A DNA stretch of 64,000 nucleotides from Sphaerothrix gracilis (GTDB lineage: Bacteria; Cyanobacteriota; Cyanobacteriia; Phormidesmidales; Phormidesmidaceae): positions 186,001-250,000 of the forward strand of contig NZ_JASATW010000002.1 in the NCBI RefSeq assembly GCF_030405905.1. The letters run 5' to 3'. The position numbers were made by a program, and so were the translations under genes. The notes under the pieces were generated by a model that was given only the letters and a program-made list of their open reading frames with translations, was not told where the DNA came from and made no database searches. This document shows positions 50,928 to 59,942 of this stretch, in pieces (within the stretch, counting starts at the first letter, position 1; each line of letters opens with the position of its first letter).

Positions 50928-51851
50928 CTATATAGACTTTTTTCGTTCTAGAAACTGAAAAGGATGCTTGTGATGTACGCGAATGCCTAGAAAAATGTCG
51001 TAGATGAAGCCAAAAAAGTCTTTGCCCCTGAGCAAACCTAAAGACTGATGACAGCCCTTATGATCCAGCAGCGGCTTCATGGTTTCATAAGCCGGTTTGT
51101 ACTTATACCAGGGAATAGACGGCCAAAGATGGTGGACCAGGTGGTAGTTCTGGCCCATAATCATCAGGTTAAGGATAGCTCCCGGATAGACCCGGGCATT
51201 TTTCCAGCGATCGCGTTCCTCAAAAGGGCGGTGCGGCAAATAGTCAAAAAACAGCCCTAGGGCTAGCCCCACCACCAGCGCTGGTGAAAACCAAAAGTTG
51301 AAAATATAGCCCAAAAAATCAAAATGAACGGCAGCAACCACAATCAGCGCCACCGTTAAGCGGGATAAAAACCATTCCAGCAGTTCCAGCTTGCGCCAGA
51401 GACGCCGCTGAAAAAAATAAATTTCGTGGTAGAAGAAACGGGCCGCAATTAACCACAGCGGGCCACCCGTCGAGACAAAATGATCGGGATCGTTTTCCGG
51501 ATCGTTGACGTGGGCGTGATGCTGCATGTGCACGCGCGTAAAAACGGGAAAAGCAAAGCCCAGCATCAGAGCGCTACCATGACCCAGCAGAGCGTTCACA
51601 ACGCGATTGCGGTGAGCGGCATGGTGTGAGGCATCATGAATAACTGTGCCCACAAGATGGAGGGCCAACGTATTGAGACCAAAGCAACACCAGCCTGCTA
51701 AGCCCCAGACGAAATAGCCCCATGTAGACAGTGTGACGAGTAGAACCGCACCCAAGAACATCAGCAGATTGAGGCTGATACCGCCATCCGCTTTCAAAAG
51801 TTCTGATGGAACCGTTCTAGGCACTGTCAGAGGCGCCGTTGCCACCGACAT
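50928..51851 (-). CDS. crtR: beta-carotene hydroxylase CrtR
   Basis: CrtR hydroxylates beta-carotene and related carotenoids, giving zeaxanthin. The 307-aa di-iron desaturase-type membrane protein has the His boxes HDASHH, HMQHHAH and HLVHHLW with further HRPFEER, four to six helices, and close similarity to cyanobacterial CrtR (GSALMLGFAFPVFTRVHMQHH, DPDHFVSTGGPLWLI). The ATG at 51851 is listed; a TTG one codon earlier has a better-spaced GGAG and is a real alternative. Confidence 0.95.
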   Translation of the reverse strand: MSVATAPLTVPRTVPSELLKADGGISLNLLMFLGAVLLVTLSTWGYFVWGLAGWCCFGLNTLALHLVGTVIHDASHHAAHRNRVVNALLGHGSALMLGFAFPVFTRVHMQHHAHVNDPENDPDHFVSTGGPLWLIAARFFYHEIYFFQRRLWRKLELLEWFLSRLTVALIVVAAVHFDFLGYIFNFWFSPALVVGLALGLFFDYLPHRPFEERDRWKNARVYPGAILNLMIMGQNYHLVHHLWPSIPWYKYKPAYETMKPLLDHKGCHQSLGLLRGKDFFGFIYDIFLGIRVHHKHPFQFLERKKSI

Positions 51852-52373
51852 CAATTACTGTGCTCCTTCTTAAACCATCTCCGGTAGTATACGCTACTGA
51901 TGAGGAATAATAAAGTTTTGTGACATCAACTCATTTAATCAGGCCCAATTGACCGCACTAGAAAGAGCTATCAGGTTTTACCCAATCGGGTGCAGACAGG
52001 CGCTATGGCAATCAGCCAAATTTTAGGCAGCATCAGGTCTAGAGCTTTGCCGCAAAAATGGTTCATGACCAGCTAGCTGTCTACTTTTCGTCAGGTAAAC
52101 CTTGAGAAAACTCATCTAGGTATGATCGAATTTTATAGTTCTCCAAATAGCTCATTTGTAGCGGTTATCTCGCTTATCTAAACCCAGGTATTTTAGAAAT
52201 ACTCACGAGACAGACCAATAGGCCAGCCATCTTTTATGAGAGCCAAGAGCTGAAATAGCAGTCCTCAAAAGGGTTGAGCCGCAGCCTACCGTATAATCCG
52301 GTGGACTAAACATGGTACTATCCGTTTTGCCTCTGCCAAATTAATTTTTTACCCAGTCGCCTGTAGTCTAGCC
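51852..52373. other. 522-bp divergent region crtR/pyk
   Basis: No gene is seen. TATAAT at 52292-52297, 77 bases before the pyk start, is a consensus -10 box; a -35 is not correctly spaced. The far end holds the crtR leader. No riboswitch or strong hairpin was recognised. Confidence 0.45.
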
Positions 52374-54161
52374 ATGCAACTGCAAACTGCCTTACGTCGG
52401 ACTAAAATTGTCGCTACCATTGGCCCAGCCACCAGCAATCCCGATGTACTGCGAGCCTTAATTGAAGCTGGCGCGACTACGCTGCGCCTCAACTTTTCTC
52501 ACGGCACCCACGAAGACCATCAGCGCAGTATTCGTTTAATTCGGCAGATTTCTTTTGAACTTAATCAACCTGTGGGGATTCTGCAAGATTTGCAAGGCCC
52601 CAAAATTCGCTTGGGTCGCTTTGAGAATGGCTCTATTCAGCTCAAAAAAGGCGATAAATTTATTTTAACCAGTCGGCCTCTGGCGGGAACTCAGACTATC
52701 AGCTCAGTGACTTACGAGCCGCTAGCTGACGAAGTGCCGGCAGGGGCCACTATCCTGCTCGATGATGGTCGGGTAGAAATGCGGGTAGAAGCGATCGATC
52801 GCCAGCAGCGTGAACTGCACTGTGAGGTCGTCGTGGGTGGCGTCTTGTCCAATAGCAAAGGCGTTAACTTCCCAGGGGTTTATCTTTCCATTAAGGCGCT
52901 GACCGAGAAAGATCGGCGCGACCTGATGTTCGGCCTCAATCAGGGCGTTGACTGGGTGGCGCTGAGCTTTGTGCGGAATCCTCAAGACGTTTTAGAGATC
53001 AAAGAGCTGATTTCTGAGGCGGGCAAGCAGGTGCCCGTGATTGTCAAGATTGAAAAGCACGAAGCGATCGAACAGATGGAGGCAATTTTGTCGCTTTCAG
53101 ACGGCGTGATGGTGGCACGAGGAGACCTGGGCGTTGAGCTACCAGCGGAAGAGGTGCCTATTCTGCAGAAACGCTTAATTGCCACTGCTAATCGTCTAGG
53201 CATTCCTGTGATTACGGCAACACAGATGTTAGACAGCATGGCCAGCAATCCGCGCCCCACCCGCGCAGAGGTCTCGGATGTGGCCAACGCGATTCTAGAC
53301 GGCACAGACGCAGTTATGCTCTCGAATGAGACAGCGGTGGGCAAGTATCCGGTTGAGGCTGTCGCCACGATGGCCCGGATTGCTCTACGCACTGAGCAGG
53401 AAAGCCCCAACTGCTCCTTCGATGAGCAAAGCAGTTCTCGCTCAATTCCGAATGCGATTAGTCATGCCGTTAGCCGCATTGCCGATCAGCTTAAGGCGGC
53501 GGCTATCATGACGATGACCAAAACAGGGGCAACAGCCCGCAACGTTTCTAAGTATCGTCCTCGAATTCCGATTTTGGCGGTGACACCCCAGGTTGGCGTT
53601 TCGCGTCGGCTGCAGCTGATTTGGGGTGTTCGTCCGCTCCTCGTGCTGGATTTACCATCGACAGGGCAAACCTTTAAGGCCGCTATGAACGTAGCTCAAG
53701 AGAAAGGTCTGCTGCGGGAAGGCGACTTGGTGGTGATGACGGCGGGAACGCTACAGGGTGTTTCTGGCTCTACCGACTTGATTAAGGTGGAGCTGGTAAC
53801 GGCGGTATTAGGACGGGGTACTGGCATTGGGGAAGGCTCAATCAGTGGGCGAGCCAGGGTAGCCCACAGCGGTTTAGATATCAGCGACTTTAATCCCGGA
53901 GAAATTCTGATTGCGCCATGCACCAGCGCCGACTTTGTAGATGCTATCCGGCGGGCAGGCGGCATTATTACTGAAGATGACAACCTCACAGGCCACGCGG
54001 CGGTGATAGGACTAAGGCTGGGTGTGCCCGTGATTGTGGGTGTTAAGAATGCCACTGAGGTGATTCGCGACGGCACTATTCTGACGCTAGATGCGCGGCG
54101 CGGCGTAGTTTATTCTGGCGCACTGGGGCCAACTCAGCCAGAAGCTGCCCTCGCGGTTTAG
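52374..54161 (+). CDS. pyk: pyruvate kinase with C-terminal PEP-utiliser domain
   Basis: It converts PEP and ADP to pyruvate and ATP. Of 595 residues, the first 475 form the classic enzyme: TKIVATIGPATSN, LRLNFSHGTHEDH, VKIEKHEAIEQM with the catalytic Lys, VMVARGDLGVELP, VITATQMLDSM and the allosteric domain. The last 100 residues are a phosphohistidine-type mobile domain (GRARVAH..., EDDNLTGHAAVIGLRLGVPVIVG), as found in many bacilli and cyanobacteria. The extra domain is probably regulatory. Confidence 0.96.
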   Translation: MQLQTALRRTKIVATIGPATSNPDVLRALIEAGATTLRLNFSHGTHEDHQRSIRLIRQISFELNQPVGILQDLQGPKIRLGRFENGSIQLKKGDKFILTSRPLAGTQTISSVTYEPLADEVPAGATILLDDGRVEMRVEAIDRQQRELHCEVVVGGVLSNSKGVNFPGVYLSIKALTEKDRRDLMFGLNQGVDWVALSFVRNPQDVLEIKELISEAGKQVPVIVKIEKHEAIEQMEAILSLSDGVMVARGDLGVELPAEEVPILQKRLIATANRLGIPVITATQMLDSMASNPRPTRAEVSDVANAILDGTDAVMLSNETAVGKYPVEAVATMARIALRTEQESPNCSFDEQSSSRSIPNAISHAVSRIADQLKAAAIMTMTKTGATARNVSKYRPRIPILAVTPQVGVSRRLQLIWGVRPLLVLDLPSTGQTFKAAMNVAQEKGLLREGDLVVMTAGTLQGVSGSTDLIKVELVTAVLGRGTGIGEGSISGRARVAHSGLDISDFNPGEILIAPCTSADFVDAIRRAGGIITEDDNLTGHAAVIGLRLGVPVIVGVKNATEVIRDGTILTLDARRGVVYSGALGPTQPEAALAV

Positions 54162-54316
54162 ACGAACAGGCTGAAATTCTCCGGTGATTTCAATCACAGG
54201 TGGTCACCGTCTAGATCACTGAGAGAGGCAGTCAAAATCACACGGGGATCGGAATTTTATCACCGGGCAAGTGACCAAAACATCCGATATTGAAGTGGCT
54301 GCCATCATGACGCATT

Positions 54317-54859
54317 ATGCCCAACTTCAATTCTGCGCTCCCATCTGTTCCGGCTCCATTCTGGGAGTTACAGCGTACCTTTGCTCGCTTAGTGGTAGGT
54401 TTAAGCCTGACATTAACGGGTTTAACAGCTTTACCCTATACCAGTACGACTCTGGCCAGTCCGCAGCTTTCAGAAGGAATAGGGCAGACGCTAGCTGATG
54501 GGGTCTATCTGTTTGGGCGATCGCCCCAGCCAGCGCAAATTGGAACTGAGTATGTAGTCTTTGAAGTCAGAAACCAGCAAACGGTGGGAGCTTTTTACAG
54601 TCCGGCCTCCTCCTTTGACTGTTTTCAGGGGGAAGTCCGGCCCGATCGCCTAATGCTTACCGTCATTGGCAGCTACGAGCAGACGGCCTCTGCCTACGCG
54701 ATCGCGCTGCAGCCAGCTACTGCCCTGAACGCTGCCCAGCAGGGAGCAGGGGCACCCACGACCCTGACGGGCTATCACGCCATTGCCGAGCTGAGCCAGA
54801 CCGACAGCCACATTTTGGCAACGTGTCAGCAGGCAATGTCACCACAACAGGCAATATAG
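54317..54859 (+). CDS. secreted protein of unknown function
   Basis: A 180-aa protein with a late signal peptide (FARLVVGLSLTLTGLTALPYTSTTLA) and a soluble domain beginning GIGQTLADGVYLFGRSPQPAQIGTEYVVFEV, containing two Cys (SSFDCFQGEV and LATCQQAM). Conserved-looking, with codon use like its neighbours. I do not recognise a named domain. Confidence 0.75.
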   Translation: MPNFNSALPSVPAPFWELQRTFARLVVGLSLTLTGLTALPYTSTTLASPQLSEGIGQTLADGVYLFGRSPQPAQIGTEYVVFEVRNQQTVGAFYSPASSFDCFQGEVRPDRLMLTVIGSYEQTASAYAIALQPATALNAAQQGAGAPTTLTGYHAIAELSQTDSHILATCQQAMSPQQAI

Positions 54860-54927
54860 GCGATCGCGCCGCCTCATCTATCCCAGCGCCAGAACCTGAT
54901 TGACTGCATCTACATGCAAATTACCCT

Positions 54928-55362
54928 ATGACCCAGCGACTTAAGTTTCGGCTTAAGCAGATTAAAGATGGCGATACTTTAGTGGGCAGCCACGCAGAGC
55001 AAACTGAATCAATCCGGCTGTACGGCATTGACTGCCCTGAACTAGCCCAGCAACCCTACGGCGAAAAAGCCCGTCGCCGCCTACAACAGCTGCTCAAGCC
55101 CTACAAAGAAATAGAAGTGATTGAAGTTGACCGCGATCGCCACGGTCGTCTAGTGGGCGAAGTTTGGGTAGCTGACGGCTGCATCAACACCCAGCTTCTC
55201 TGCGAAGGCTACGCAGTTGCCTATCGCAAGCATCTGCGAGACGAGTACCGACTGAGATACCTGGCTTCAGAGGCGATCGCTCGGCGCAGCAAGCTCAATT
55301 TTTGGCGACAGGTGCGACCCCAAATGCCCTGGGAGTATCGCTATCATCATCCCCGGCGGTAG
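54928..55362 (+). CDS. thermonuclease (SNase-like) domain protein
   Basis: This 144-aa OB-fold protein has the staphylococcal nuclease pattern: VxDGDT (IKDGDTLVG), RLYGIDCPELAQQPYGEKAR with catalytic Arg and ligand Asp, VDRDRHGRLVGEVW with Glu, and an LLCEGYAVAY end. It has no signal peptide, unlike secreted nucleases, so it may be intracellular or use a non-classical route. Function could be DNA/RNA degradation. Confidence 0.9.
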   Translation: MTQRLKFRLKQIKDGDTLVGSHAEQTESIRLYGIDCPELAQQPYGEKARRRLQQLLKPYKEIEVIEVDRDRHGRLVGEVWVADGCINTQLLCEGYAVAYRKHLRDEYRLRYLASEAIARRSKLNFWRQVRPQMPWEYRYHHPRR

Positions 55363-55425
55363 GGGCAAGCGGCGATTTGCCTGACCGTTTACCCCTGCGT
55401 CTATGCCTTCAGCTTTTTAGCGTCC

Positions 55426-56508
55426 CTACGCGATCGTAATTTCGTCAGACAAATAGACATCCTGAATCAGGTGGAACAGCTTGACGCCTTCCTTAAAGTC
55501 ACGCTGAAACGTTTTACGACCCGAAATTAGGCCGCAGCCGCCAGCCCGCTTATTGATAACGGCTGTCCGCACCGCCTCGGCAAAGTCGTTCTTGCCCGAA
55601 GAACCACCGGAATTAATCAGTCCGGCCCGGCCCGCGTAGCAGTTGAGTACCTGATAGCGAGTCAGATCGATGGGGTGATCAGTAGACAGGTCACTGTAGA
55701 CGCGATCGTCCGTTCGGCCATACTTTTCGCCAGCAGCCTGAGCCACAGCCGCGTAGCCGCCATTGGTTTCCGGTAGCTTTTGCTTAATAATATCGGCCTC
55801 AATAGTAACGCCTAGGTGATTGGCCTGTCCGGTCAGATCAGCCGCTAGGTGATAGTCTTTGTCCTGCTTAAAGACATCATTGCGCAGGTAGCACCACAAA
55901 ATGGTGGCCATGCCTAGCTCGTGGGCACGGGCAAATGCGGCGCGGACTTCTTGAATTTGACGATTGGATTCAGGTGAACCGAAATAAATGGTGGCCCCGA
56001 CGGCAACCGCCCCTAAGTTCCAAGCCTGCTCAACCGAAGAAAACATAATTTGATCGGCAGCGTTGGGATAGCTCAGCAACTCGCTGTGATTGAGCTTGAC
56101 GATGAAGGGAATTTTGTGGGCGTACTTGCGCGAGGTCATGCCTAAAACGCCCAGAGTGGTAGCCACGGCATTGCAGCCACCTGCGATCGCCAAATTGACA
56201 ATATTTTCCGGGTCGAAATAGATGGGGTTAGGGGCAAAGGAAGCTGCCGCTGAGTGCTCAATCCCCTGGTCAACCGGCAAGATAGAGAGATAGCCTGTAT
56301 TGGCCAGCCGCCCGGTACTATAGAGCTGCTGCAGACTGCGTAAAACTTGCGGATTGCGATCGCTTTGAGCAAAAATGCGCTCCACCCAGTCGGGACTAGG
56401 CAGATGTAGCTGATCTTTAGTCACCTTGGCTTTGTGGGCCAGCAGGCTGTCTGCTTCATCTCCTAATAGTGATTCAATCGATTGAGGCGCGGATACACTA
56501 GCAACCAC
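55426..56508 (-). CDS. fbaB: class I fructose-bisphosphate aldolase (archaeal type)
   Basis: This 360-aa Schiff-base aldolase of the DhnA/FbaB family cleaves FBP in glycolysis and condenses trioses in the Calvin cycle. The Schiff-base Lys is expected in EADIIKQKLP; LPVDQGIEHSAA and the C-terminal GLISGRKTFQR phosphate site are present. A near-perfect GGAGG seven bases ahead identifies the GTG at 56508 as the start. Cyanobacteria usually hold a class II enzyme too; that gene is not here. Confidence 0.94.
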   Translation of the reverse strand: MVASVSAPQSIESLLGDEADSLLAHKAKVTKDQLHLPSPDWVERIFAQSDRNPQVLRSLQQLYSTGRLANTGYLSILPVDQGIEHSAAASFAPNPIYFDPENIVNLAIAGGCNAVATTLGVLGMTSRKYAHKIPFIVKLNHSELLSYPNAADQIMFSSVEQAWNLGAVAVGATIYFGSPESNRQIQEVRAAFARAHELGMATILWCYLRNDVFKQDKDYHLAADLTGQANHLGVTIEADIIKQKLPETNGGYAAVAQAAGEKYGRTDDRVYSDLSTDHPIDLTRYQVLNCYAGRAGLINSGGSSGKNDFAEAVRTAVINKRAGGCGLISGRKTFQRDFKEGVKLFHLIQDVYLSDEITIA

Positions 56509-56629
56509 GGTAAGCCTCCTTGCTCTTGCTAATCAACACAATTTGTCGCTGCTCTCAGGCTAGCTCAGTCTGCTTGAGATCACCCTCGCATCGTCACCCA
56601 TAACTTCAGTCCTATAGGCTCAAAGTGCC

Positions 56630-57001
56630 ATGTCTCTTAGACCACAAGCCGCTTTCCTCACCCTGGCTAGCCCTCACATAGAAAATCTAGTGCAGTTTTA
56701 CCAGCAGCTTTTTGATCAAAAACCTGAACCTTACATACCCCACAAGTTCGCTGAATTCCAGCTTGCTGGTATGCGCCTAGCTATTTTTAAGCCTAAAGCT
56801 GCGAATCAAGCTGAATTTGCTTCGGCCACCAGTGGTCGCCTCAGCCTGTGCTTAGAAGTTGACGACTTGGAGCAGGCGATCGCTCATCTGCAGACTCTAG
56901 GCCATCCTGCCACAGACGAAATTATGGCAGCTTCCCACGGAAGAGAGATTTATGCCTACGACCCGGACGGCAACCGCCTGATTTTGCACCAAAGCCACTA
57001 G
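56630..57001 (+). CDS. VOC-family (glyoxalase-like) protein
   Basis: A 123-aa single beta-alpha-beta-beta-beta domain pair of the vicinal-oxygen-chelate superfamily: FLTLASPHIENLVQFYQQLF at the start, GRLSLCLEVDDLEQAIAHL in the middle and GREIYAYDPDGNRLILHQ at the end. Metal ligands are not all obvious and the substrate is unknown. Confidence 0.88.
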   Translation: MSLRPQAAFLTLASPHIENLVQFYQQLFDQKPEPYIPHKFAEFQLAGMRLAIFKPKAANQAEFASATSGRLSLCLEVDDLEQAIAHLQTLGHPATDEIMAASHGREIYAYDPDGNRLILHQSH

Positions 57002-57021
57002 CCCTGCCTACTTGCCGCCTC

Positions 57022-57324
57022 CTATCCGCTGCCCTTTTTGCTGCCTGCCGCCAAAACCGCCTGCCGAAACCCCAGCACGACCAGAATGTTAGACACGGTT
57101 AAGAACAGCTCGGCGCTGCCGTGGAGCCAGTCTACGTTGGCCAGTTCCTGCCCGTAGACCTGCCGCGCATAAATTCCGGCAGGAATTGTAACGGCGACAA
57201 AAATCAGCAGTACATAGAAGCCAATTAGGGCCAATCGAGGCGTTTGCCCCGACTTGGTCAAGAACCAGAGAAAGCCTAGATAGGGAAAGAGAGAAACCGC
57301 AAAGAGGGTATTTTTATCAAGCAT
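57022..57324 (-). CDS. DUF3593 membrane protein
   Basis: A 100-aa protein with three helices (LFAVSLFPYLGFLWFLTKSG, LIGFYVLLIFVAVTIPAGIYA, AELFLTVSNILVVLGFRQAVL). The family is restricted to cyanobacteria and photosynthetic eukaryotes and its function is not established. It lies just downstream of a DUF2499 gene on the same strand. I recall the two domains occurring together in plant proteins, which would support a shared thylakoid-related role, but I cannot check this here. Confidence 0.85.
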   Translation of the reverse strand: MLDKNTLFAVSLFPYLGFLWFLTKSGQTPRLALIGFYVLLIFVAVTIPAGIYARQVYGQELANVDWLHGSAELFLTVSNILVVLGFRQAVLAAGSKKGSG

Positions 57325-57418
57325 TCTGGAAAAGGTAACGAGGCTAGTAGGCGCATACAGCCATATGCCCTATTCAAGAGTTCCTATGGCTGCTACATAG
57401 CATTAGGCGGATCTACAG

Positions 57419-57742
57419 CTAAGACTTCTCGCTGATTGATTCCGGCTGCGTCTTAGCGCTGCGCCAAATCCACCAGGCAGCGGCGCAAAAGGCCGTATTG
57501 CCCACTACGGTCATGGCTGCCTGCAGCACCACTAGCCAGTCTAGAGCAACAGCATTGTCAAAAAAGTGCCAGGTGCAGGCGCACATGGCGCTGATCAGAG
57601 CAGGCAGCATAGCAAAGGCTAAGTAGCGCCAGGCCGGGCGATCGCTAACCTCGGCATAGCGCCAAACAAACCAAATGGCCGCGATCCACTCAATCACGCT
57701 AGAAATGTGAACCATCCAAGTAGGAATTGACAGGGCGTGCAT
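57419..57742 (-). CDS. DUF2499 membrane protein
   Basis: A 107-aa protein with three helices; the SIPTWMVHISSVIEWIAAIWFVWRYAEV start and the MCACTWHFFDNAVALDWLVVLQA middle are family features. It begins three bases after the stop of the upstream coiled-coil gene (57746-58138) and is followed by DUF3593, forming a three-gene minus-strand unit. Confidence 0.86.
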   Translation of the reverse strand: MHALSIPTWMVHISSVIEWIAAIWFVWRYAEVSDRPAWRYLAFAMLPALISAMCACTWHFFDNAVALDWLVVLQAAMTVVGNTAFCAAAWWIWRSAKTQPESISEKS

Positions 57743-57745
57743 AGC

Positions 57746-58138
57746 CTAGCTATCCGCTGGTCGCTGTAGCTGTTCAATATCGCGCCGTACCTGCTCTAGC
57801 TCCTGGGTCAAAGCTTCAATCTCTAGCTGCAATCCGCCCTCCACCGTTGGCATGTTGACCGGATTGGCAGGAGCAGAACTGCTGGCGGTAGGAGCACCCT
57901 GATTAAATGAGCCAGGCATCTGAGTCATCATGCTATCAACCAGCCTGCGGGCTTCCTGCTCAGCCACCGTGCCTTTACTTTCTAAATCTTCGCTGAGGCG
58001 ATTCCAGTCACCATTGATCTCAGAAAATTTCTCGCTTTGCTTGGCCGGATCTTGGACGGCCTCAACTAGCGTTGCAGTGGCTCCCAGGGCAATGCGAAAG
58101 CCTTTTTGCAACAGTTCGGTAAAGCTATCAGAGTTCAT
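57746..58138 (-). CDS. conserved coiled-coil protein of unknown function
   Basis: A 130-aa soluble protein: an N-terminal helical region (LLQKGFRIALGATATLVEAVQDPAKQSEKF), a Ser/Pro linker and a C-terminal coiled coil (LEIEALTQELEQVRRDIEQLQ). It has a phasin-like look (helical, Ala/Gln-rich). First gene of the DUF2499/DUF3593 unit. Confidence 0.75.
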   Translation of the reverse strand: MNSDSFTELLQKGFRIALGATATLVEAVQDPAKQSEKFSEINGDWNRLSEDLESKGTVAEQEARRLVDSMMTQMPGSFNQGAPTASSSAPANPVNMPTVEGGLQLEIEALTQELEQVRRDIEQLQRPADS

Positions 58139-58268
58139 AAAAGTTTAGATATGACAAAACAACAACGTCTCTAGATGCCCAAGTCCGGCATTGAGCTAAA
58201 AATCGGGATTGAGCAAATAGTGAACCGTTGCCTTGATTGTATAGTGCTTCTTTCGGAGTTGCTTAGCA

Positions 58269-58619
58269 TCAGGCTGTTTGCTCAAGATACTGGTTGAGAT
58301 CTTCGAGAATGCGAGTCAGCTCGGCTTCGGTAGTCAGGCGAATCCGGTCATCTCGAATGGTGAGCAGCAGCTTAGCCGCAAAGGGAGTTGGCCAAATATT
58401 AGGATTGCAGAAAACCTCTAAAAAGACCTCGCCGGTATGCTGATACTCCAGGGTTTTTTCTGGCTGTGTTTTTTTGCCTGCGCTGGCCTGGGTCGTCGCG
58501 ATCGCCTTCAGACTCGTCATCAACTCCCCCAAAGCAGCCTGCAGCTTTTGAGCCGCCTCTGGCGAAAAATTAAACCGAACTGAGCCTTCGCCTAAGTTCA
58601 ATGTCATCTGTGTGGTCAT
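58269..58619 (-). CDS. conserved hypothetical protein
   Basis: A 116-aa soluble protein starting MTTQMTLNLGEGSVRFNFSP with an Ala/Leu-rich helix and a C-terminal beta-alpha segment (LTIRDDRIRLTTEAELTRILEDLNQYLEQ). No family is recognised, but codon use and the ATG (58619) context support a gene; a GTG lies one codon upstream. Confidence 0.7.
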   Translation of the reverse strand: MTTQMTLNLGEGSVRFNFSPEAAQKLQAALGELMTSLKAIATTQASAGKKTQPEKTLEYQHTGEVFLEVFCNPNIWPTPFAAKLLLTIRDDRIRLTTEAELTRILEDLNQYLEQTA

Positions 58620-58684
58620 CACTTCAGTTCAGTAGAGCGTCGGCTAACATTTTGCCATTGATTGTCCTGCTTAAACGGTCACTG

Positions 58685-58693
58685 TTATCCACA
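58685..58693 (+). other. solitary perfect DnaA box
   Basis: TTATCCACA matches the DnaA-box consensus exactly and lies in the 273-bp divergent region between 58619 and 58893. No second box was found nearby, so it is not an origin; it could be a DnaA-titration or DnaA-regulated site, or chance. Confidence 0.35.
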
Positions 58694-58892
58694 GAGGGAC
58701 AGATTGCGGCTGACGGTCCTGCTGCGTCTCAGTCGGTAGTGACATAAACAACTTTAGTAAACGCCCTAGCGAGTACAAGTCAGTTAAGTAGGCAGGCGCG
58801 ATCGCGGTGAAAAGCTGGTTGCAGATTTTGCAACTTCGGGGAGAAACTTTGGCCGGGCTGCCAGACTGTGGGTATCGAATTTCCCTAAGCTT

Positions 58893-59777
58893 ATGCCGTT
58901 ATTGCTATCTCGACCCACCCGTCTGATTATTCCTGTCTTGAGCCTTTTAGTGTTGGCGAGCTGCGGCTCTGCTGAGCTGACGAGTGAAAGGGCAGCGGAA
59001 GAAATCGCGGCTGACGCCCCAATGGCCCAAGAAGCTGCTCCCGCCGAAGGCTCTGCTGCTTTGCTGGCAGATACCACCGCCGCGCCCACCGCCCCACCCC
59101 AGTTAGCCAAGCGAGCCAGCCTATCGCTGACGGTAGATTCAACCGAGGCCGTGGCTGAACAGGTATCGCAGATACTACAAGCCCAGCAGGGTGATTTGCT
59201 CTCGCTGCAGGATCAGCCGTCGCATAGTTTGGGCCATCGCCGTCAAATTTCAATTCAGCTACGAGTACCCCAGGCAAATTTAGAGGCTACGCTGAGCGCG
59301 CTGAAAGAACTTGGTACAGTGGAATCTCAGGCGATCGCTGCTGAAGACGTTTCCAATCAGCTTGTAGACCTACAGGCGCGGCTGCGTAATCTGCGCCAGT
59401 CTGAAGCTGCTTTGCTAGAAATTATGGATCGCACCGGCTCTATTGCGGAGGTATTAGAAGTTTCCCGCGAGCTGAGTACTGTGCGGCAGTCGATTGAGCA
59501 AATAGAGGCCCAGCAAAAAGCTTTTCAGGGCCGCGTTGCCTACTCGGTGATCGATTTGAGTCTCATTGAGGCTGTGCCAACCCCGCCCACCGCGCGTCCC
59601 CTGCCGGAAAAACTGGAAACTACCTGGCGAACCGCTACCCGTTCAGTCAGTAGTTTCACGGTCGGCCTAATGCAGATGGGATTATGGCTGTTGGCCTACA
59701 GTCCTTATTTGGCGGTAATAGCGATCGCTGCCGCTGTTGGCTATCGCATTCGCAATGCTAGAAGCACCGAATCTTGA
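58893..59777 (+). CDS. DUF4349 lipoprotein
   Basis: A 294-aa envelope protein with a lipobox ending at C24 (LSLLVLASC), an Ala/Glu/Thr-rich linker, a DUF4349 domain (about 70-230) with a long coiled coil (LVDLQARLRNLRQSEAALLEIM, LSTVRQSIEQIEAQQ), and one membrane helix (about 255-285). Function is unknown in the family; the lipid anchor and C-terminal helix would tie it to the inner or outer membrane face. Confidence 0.88.
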   Translation: MPLLLSRPTRLIIPVLSLLVLASCGSAELTSERAAEEIAADAPMAQEAAPAEGSAALLADTTAAPTAPPQLAKRASLSLTVDSTEAVAEQVSQILQAQQGDLLSLQDQPSHSLGHRRQISIQLRVPQANLEATLSALKELGTVESQAIAAEDVSNQLVDLQARLRNLRQSEAALLEIMDRTGSIAEVLEVSRELSTVRQSIEQIEAQQKAFQGRVAYSVIDLSLIEAVPTPPTARPLPEKLETTWRTATRSVSSFTVGLMQMGLWLLAYSPYLAVIAIAAAVGYRIRNARSTES

Positions 59778-59942
59778 ACAATCTAGCGTGATCTTTCCGC
59801 CTAAAGAGCAATACAAAAATCTGTCAAACAGGGCACTCTAATTTCAGGTGACGAATCGCACAGATGTTGCTTCCGAGTTTTAAGGCTGTCTGCTGACGTC
59901 TCTGAAGATTTTAACTGTTGACTAGATGTTCAACGTTTGCCT

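Noticed and set aside
58619..58893. Chromosome replication origin from the DnaA box at 58685
   Set aside because: Only one box, and no dnaA, dnaN or AT-rich unwinding element nearby.
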